A stretch of 8,110 nucleotides of DNA from Gammaproteobacteria bacterium. Its GTDB lineage: Bacteria > Pseudomonadota > Gammaproteobacteria > GRL18. Each line of letters begins with the position of its first letter. Position 1 is the stretch's first letter. The stretch spans positions 1-8,110 of the forward strand of contig JAPVVU010000124.1 in NCBI GenBank assembly GCA_028571885.1. Reading direction: 5' to 3'. Position numbers and translations under genes: made by a program. The notes under the pieces were generated by a model. The model saw nothing but the letters and a program-made list of their open reading frames with translations. It was not told the origin of the DNA and did no database searches. This document shows positions 6,560-8,110 of this stretch, piece by piece.

Positions 6560-7474
6560 TTATTCATCTTCCTCAGGACAATCACCAAAAATCAACGTGC
6601 CTATGCCTTCATCAGTAAATAATTCCAGCATAACCGCATGCTCAATACGACCGTCTATTATATGTGCAGAACAGACATTATTTTGCACTGCTTCAAGTGC
6701 GCAGCGAATTTTCGGCAACATACCACCATGGATGGTACCATCAGCAATTAATTCATCAACTTTTTCAGTACTCAAGCCGGTTAACAGACCGTCCTTTTTA
6801 TCTAAAAGCCCTCTGGTATTGGTGAGTAGAATTAATTTTTCTGCATTAAGCTCTTCTGCCAGCCTGCCGGCAACCAGATCAGCATTAATGTTGTAAGATT
6901 CACCATTTTTCCCCAGGCCAATCGGTGCGATAACCGGGATAAAATCACCATGAATTAACATATCAATTATGGAAATATCAATATTGGTCACTTCTCCAAC
7001 ATGGCCTATATCTATAATTTCCGGTGCATTCATTTCTTCTGTCTGATGAGTAAAATGCATTTTTTTTGCACTGATCAAGGCACCATCTTTACCCGTAAGA
7101 CCGACCGCCTTGGCACCATGAGAATTCAGCAAGGCCACAATTTCTTTATTGACCTGACCACCCAGCACCATTTCTACAATATCCATGGTTTCTTTATCAG
7201 TAACACGCATGCCGCCGATGAATTCACTTTCTTTGCCGACTCGCTTTAATAGATTGCCAATTTGCGGGCCACCGCCATGGACCACAACCGGATTTAAACC
7301 AACCAGTTTCAATAAAACAATATCACGGGCAAAACCATTTTTCAGGTCATCTTCCGTCATAGCATTGCCGCCATATTTAATCACAATAGTCTTACCCTGA
7401 AATTTTCTAATATAGGGTAAGGCTTCAGATAATACATGGGCAATTGTCATTGCCGTACTATTATTAATACTCAT
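6560..7474 (-). CDS. argB: Acetylglutamate kinase ArgB
   Basis: ArgB phosphorylates N-acetyl-L-glutamate with ATP, the second step of arginine synthesis, in the cytosol. The 304-residue product has the amino-acid-kinase fold landmarks in order: IVIKYGGNAM (30-39, with Lys33), VVVHGGGPQIG (63-73), GMRVTDKETMDIVEMVLGG (88-106), GLTGKD (125-130), YNINADLVAG (194-203), LLTNTRGLLD (216-225) and GGMLPKI (250-256, with Lys255). The frame extends to a TTG at 7486, but the ATG at 7474 leaves 13 residues before VLSEALP, exactly as in Pseudomonas ArgB, so I prefer it; the ribosome site is poor (AGAGA). The N-terminal helix seen in arginine-inhibited, hexameric enzymes is present, which suggests feedback inhibition (inference). 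It lies 71 bases after algC and abuts slmA. Confidence 0.97.
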   Translation of the reverse strand: MSINNSTAMTIAHVLSEALPYIRKFQGKTIVIKYGGNAMTEDDLKNGFARDIVLLKLVGLNPVVVHGGGPQIGNLLKRVGKESEFIGGMRVTDKETMDIVEMVLGGQVNKEIVALLNSHGAKAVGLTGKDGALISAKKMHFTHQTEEMNAPEIIDIGHVGEVTNIDISIIDMLIHGDFIPVIAPIGLGKNGESYNINADLVAGRLAEELNAEKLILLTNTRGLLDKKDGLLTGLSTEKVDELIADGTIHGGMLPKIRCALEAVQNNVCSAHIIDGRIEHAVMLELFTDEGIGTLIFGDCPEEDE

Positions 7475-7515
7475 AATCTCTGTCAATCATCTCTTTGAAA
7501 AAATGTATAAATTGC

Positions 7516-7539
7516 GGCACTCGCCCTGAGGGGCAGGCC
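7516..7539 (-). other. GC-rich hairpin in the algC-argB spacer
   Basis: The 71-base spacer between algC and argB holds GCCC, a four-base loop and GGGC (7523-7534), with an outer GGC/GCC pair at 7516-7518 and 7537-7539. No T-run follows immediately on the minus strand, so it is not a standard terminator. It could stabilise or process the transcript upstream of argB. I see no convincing promoter for argB here, which supports cotranscription with algC. Confidence 0.25.
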
Positions 7540-7545
7540 ATGTTA

Positions 7546-8110
7546 TTAAAATGGAAAGACTAACTGCGGTTCAACGGCGAGTACTGCTTCTTTAAAAACA
7601 GTGGCAATACGCTGCAAAGCTTCTTCATTTTCCGCTTCAAAACGCATGCTCAGATTATCGCTGGTATTGGATGATCTGACCAGCCCCCAACCATCTGAAT
7701 ATTCCACACGAATACCGTCGATTGTTATGATTTTACCATCACTGAAACAACTGCTGTCGGCATTCATTTTTTCCATAATCGCCGGCCCGTCATTGGTGGC
7801 AATGAGAATTTCGGGGGTATTTAATGAGTCGGGTAATTCCGCAAAAATCTGACGTGATTTTCTTAAATCAATGGAGAGAATTTCAAGCACTCTTGCTGCC
7901 GCAAATAAGGCATCATCAAAACCAAACCAGCGCTCCTTAATAAAAATATGGCCACTCATTTCACCCGCCAGTAACGCCCCGGTCTCCAGCAATTTGCTTT
8001 TCATAAAAGAATGTCCGCTTTTACACATGACTGCTTTGCCACCCAGGCTGCTTATAAAGCCATCTAACTTCCGTGAAGATTTTACATCATAAAGTATAGT
8101 GGCCTCTTTA
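7546..8110 (-). CDS. algC: Phosphomannomutase/phosphoglucomutase AlgC, C-terminal part
   Basis: The minus-strand frame is open to the window edge, so the N-terminal part is missing; 187 residues are visible. The enzyme interconverts hexose 6-phosphate and 1-phosphate (mannose or glucose), supplying sugar nucleotides for lipopolysaccharide and exopolysaccharide. The visible part aligns with Pseudomonas AlgC. KTGHS-like KSGHSFMK comes first, then ETGALLAGEMSGHIFIKERWFGFDD, whose GEMSGH loop reads the sugar hydroxyls. TPEI and DGIRVEYSDGWGLVRSSNTSDNLSMRFEAE follow, where RSSNT is the phosphate-binding loop of domain 4. The end VEPQLVFPF also matches. The catalytic phosphoserine and metal loop are in the missing part. 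An internal Met at 8028 is not the start, because the frame and similarity continue upstream (ILYDVKSSRKLDGFISSLGG). It is the first visible gene of the algC-argB-slmA group. Confidence 0.95.
   Translation of the reverse strand, partial: KEATILYDVKSSRKLDGFISSLGGKAVMCKSGHSFMKSKLLETGALLAGEMSGHIFIKERWFGFDDALFAAARVLEILSIDLRKSRQIFAELPDSLNTPEILIATNDGPAIMEKMNADSSCFSDGKIITIDGIRVEYSDGWGLVRSSNTSDNLSMRFEAENEEALQRIATVFKEAVLAVEPQLVFPF

Noticed and set aside
6597..7400. Plus-strand open frames antisense to argB
   Set aside because: They are shadows of a clearly conserved argB reading frame, with no ribosome sites or recognisable products.
7475..7486. TTG start for argB four codons upstream
   Set aside because: The ATG at 7474 gives exactly the N-terminal length of Pseudomonas ArgB.

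Overview
The window looks like chromosomal DNA of a gammaproteobacterium of moderate GC content. The evidence is the minus-strand order algC, argB, slmA: SlmA is a gammaproteobacterial nucleoid-occlusion factor, and the AlgC and ArgB proteins resemble those of Pseudomonas-type bacteria. The toxin-antitoxin pair is close to Vibrio-type CcdAB. I cannot name a genus.

Layout: (1) Positions 1-5137, plus strand, hold a tightly packed heavy-metal-type RND efflux operon. It contains the 3' part of an outer-membrane channel gene, a periplasmic adaptor, a 1024-residue inner-membrane pump, and a small cytosolic DUF3240-like protein. The first two genes overlap by one base and the later gaps are 11-12 bases. 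(2) Positions 5138-5916 hold a stand-alone ccdAB toxin-antitoxin module on the minus strand, placed between two convergent operons. It has its own promoter/operator palindrome. An attC-like inverted repeat sits at its 3' end, with the ccdB stop codon inside one core box. (3) Positions 5917-8110, minus strand, hold algC (3' part), argB and slmA, which look cotranscribed.

Function: the efflux operon should build a cell-envelope-spanning, proton-driven metal exporter. The metal is uncertain, because the pump has a CusA-like transmembrane motif but lacks the CusA methionine triad by eye alignment. The small fourth gene may modulate or sense, but its function is unknown. The right-hand operon combines a hexose-phosphate mutase for envelope polysaccharide, the second step of arginine synthesis, and a division-site regulator. 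ccdAB looks like a laterally acquired insertion unrelated to its neighbours.

The most interesting points are the attC-like end and flanking short direct repeats of ccdAB (a possible orphan integron cassette), the repeated TTAGAAT operator of ccdAB, a glycine-to-serine change at the functionally critical CcdB C-terminus, and the DUF3240-type gene at the end of the RND operon. All protein comparisons are from memory of family sequences; no search was run.
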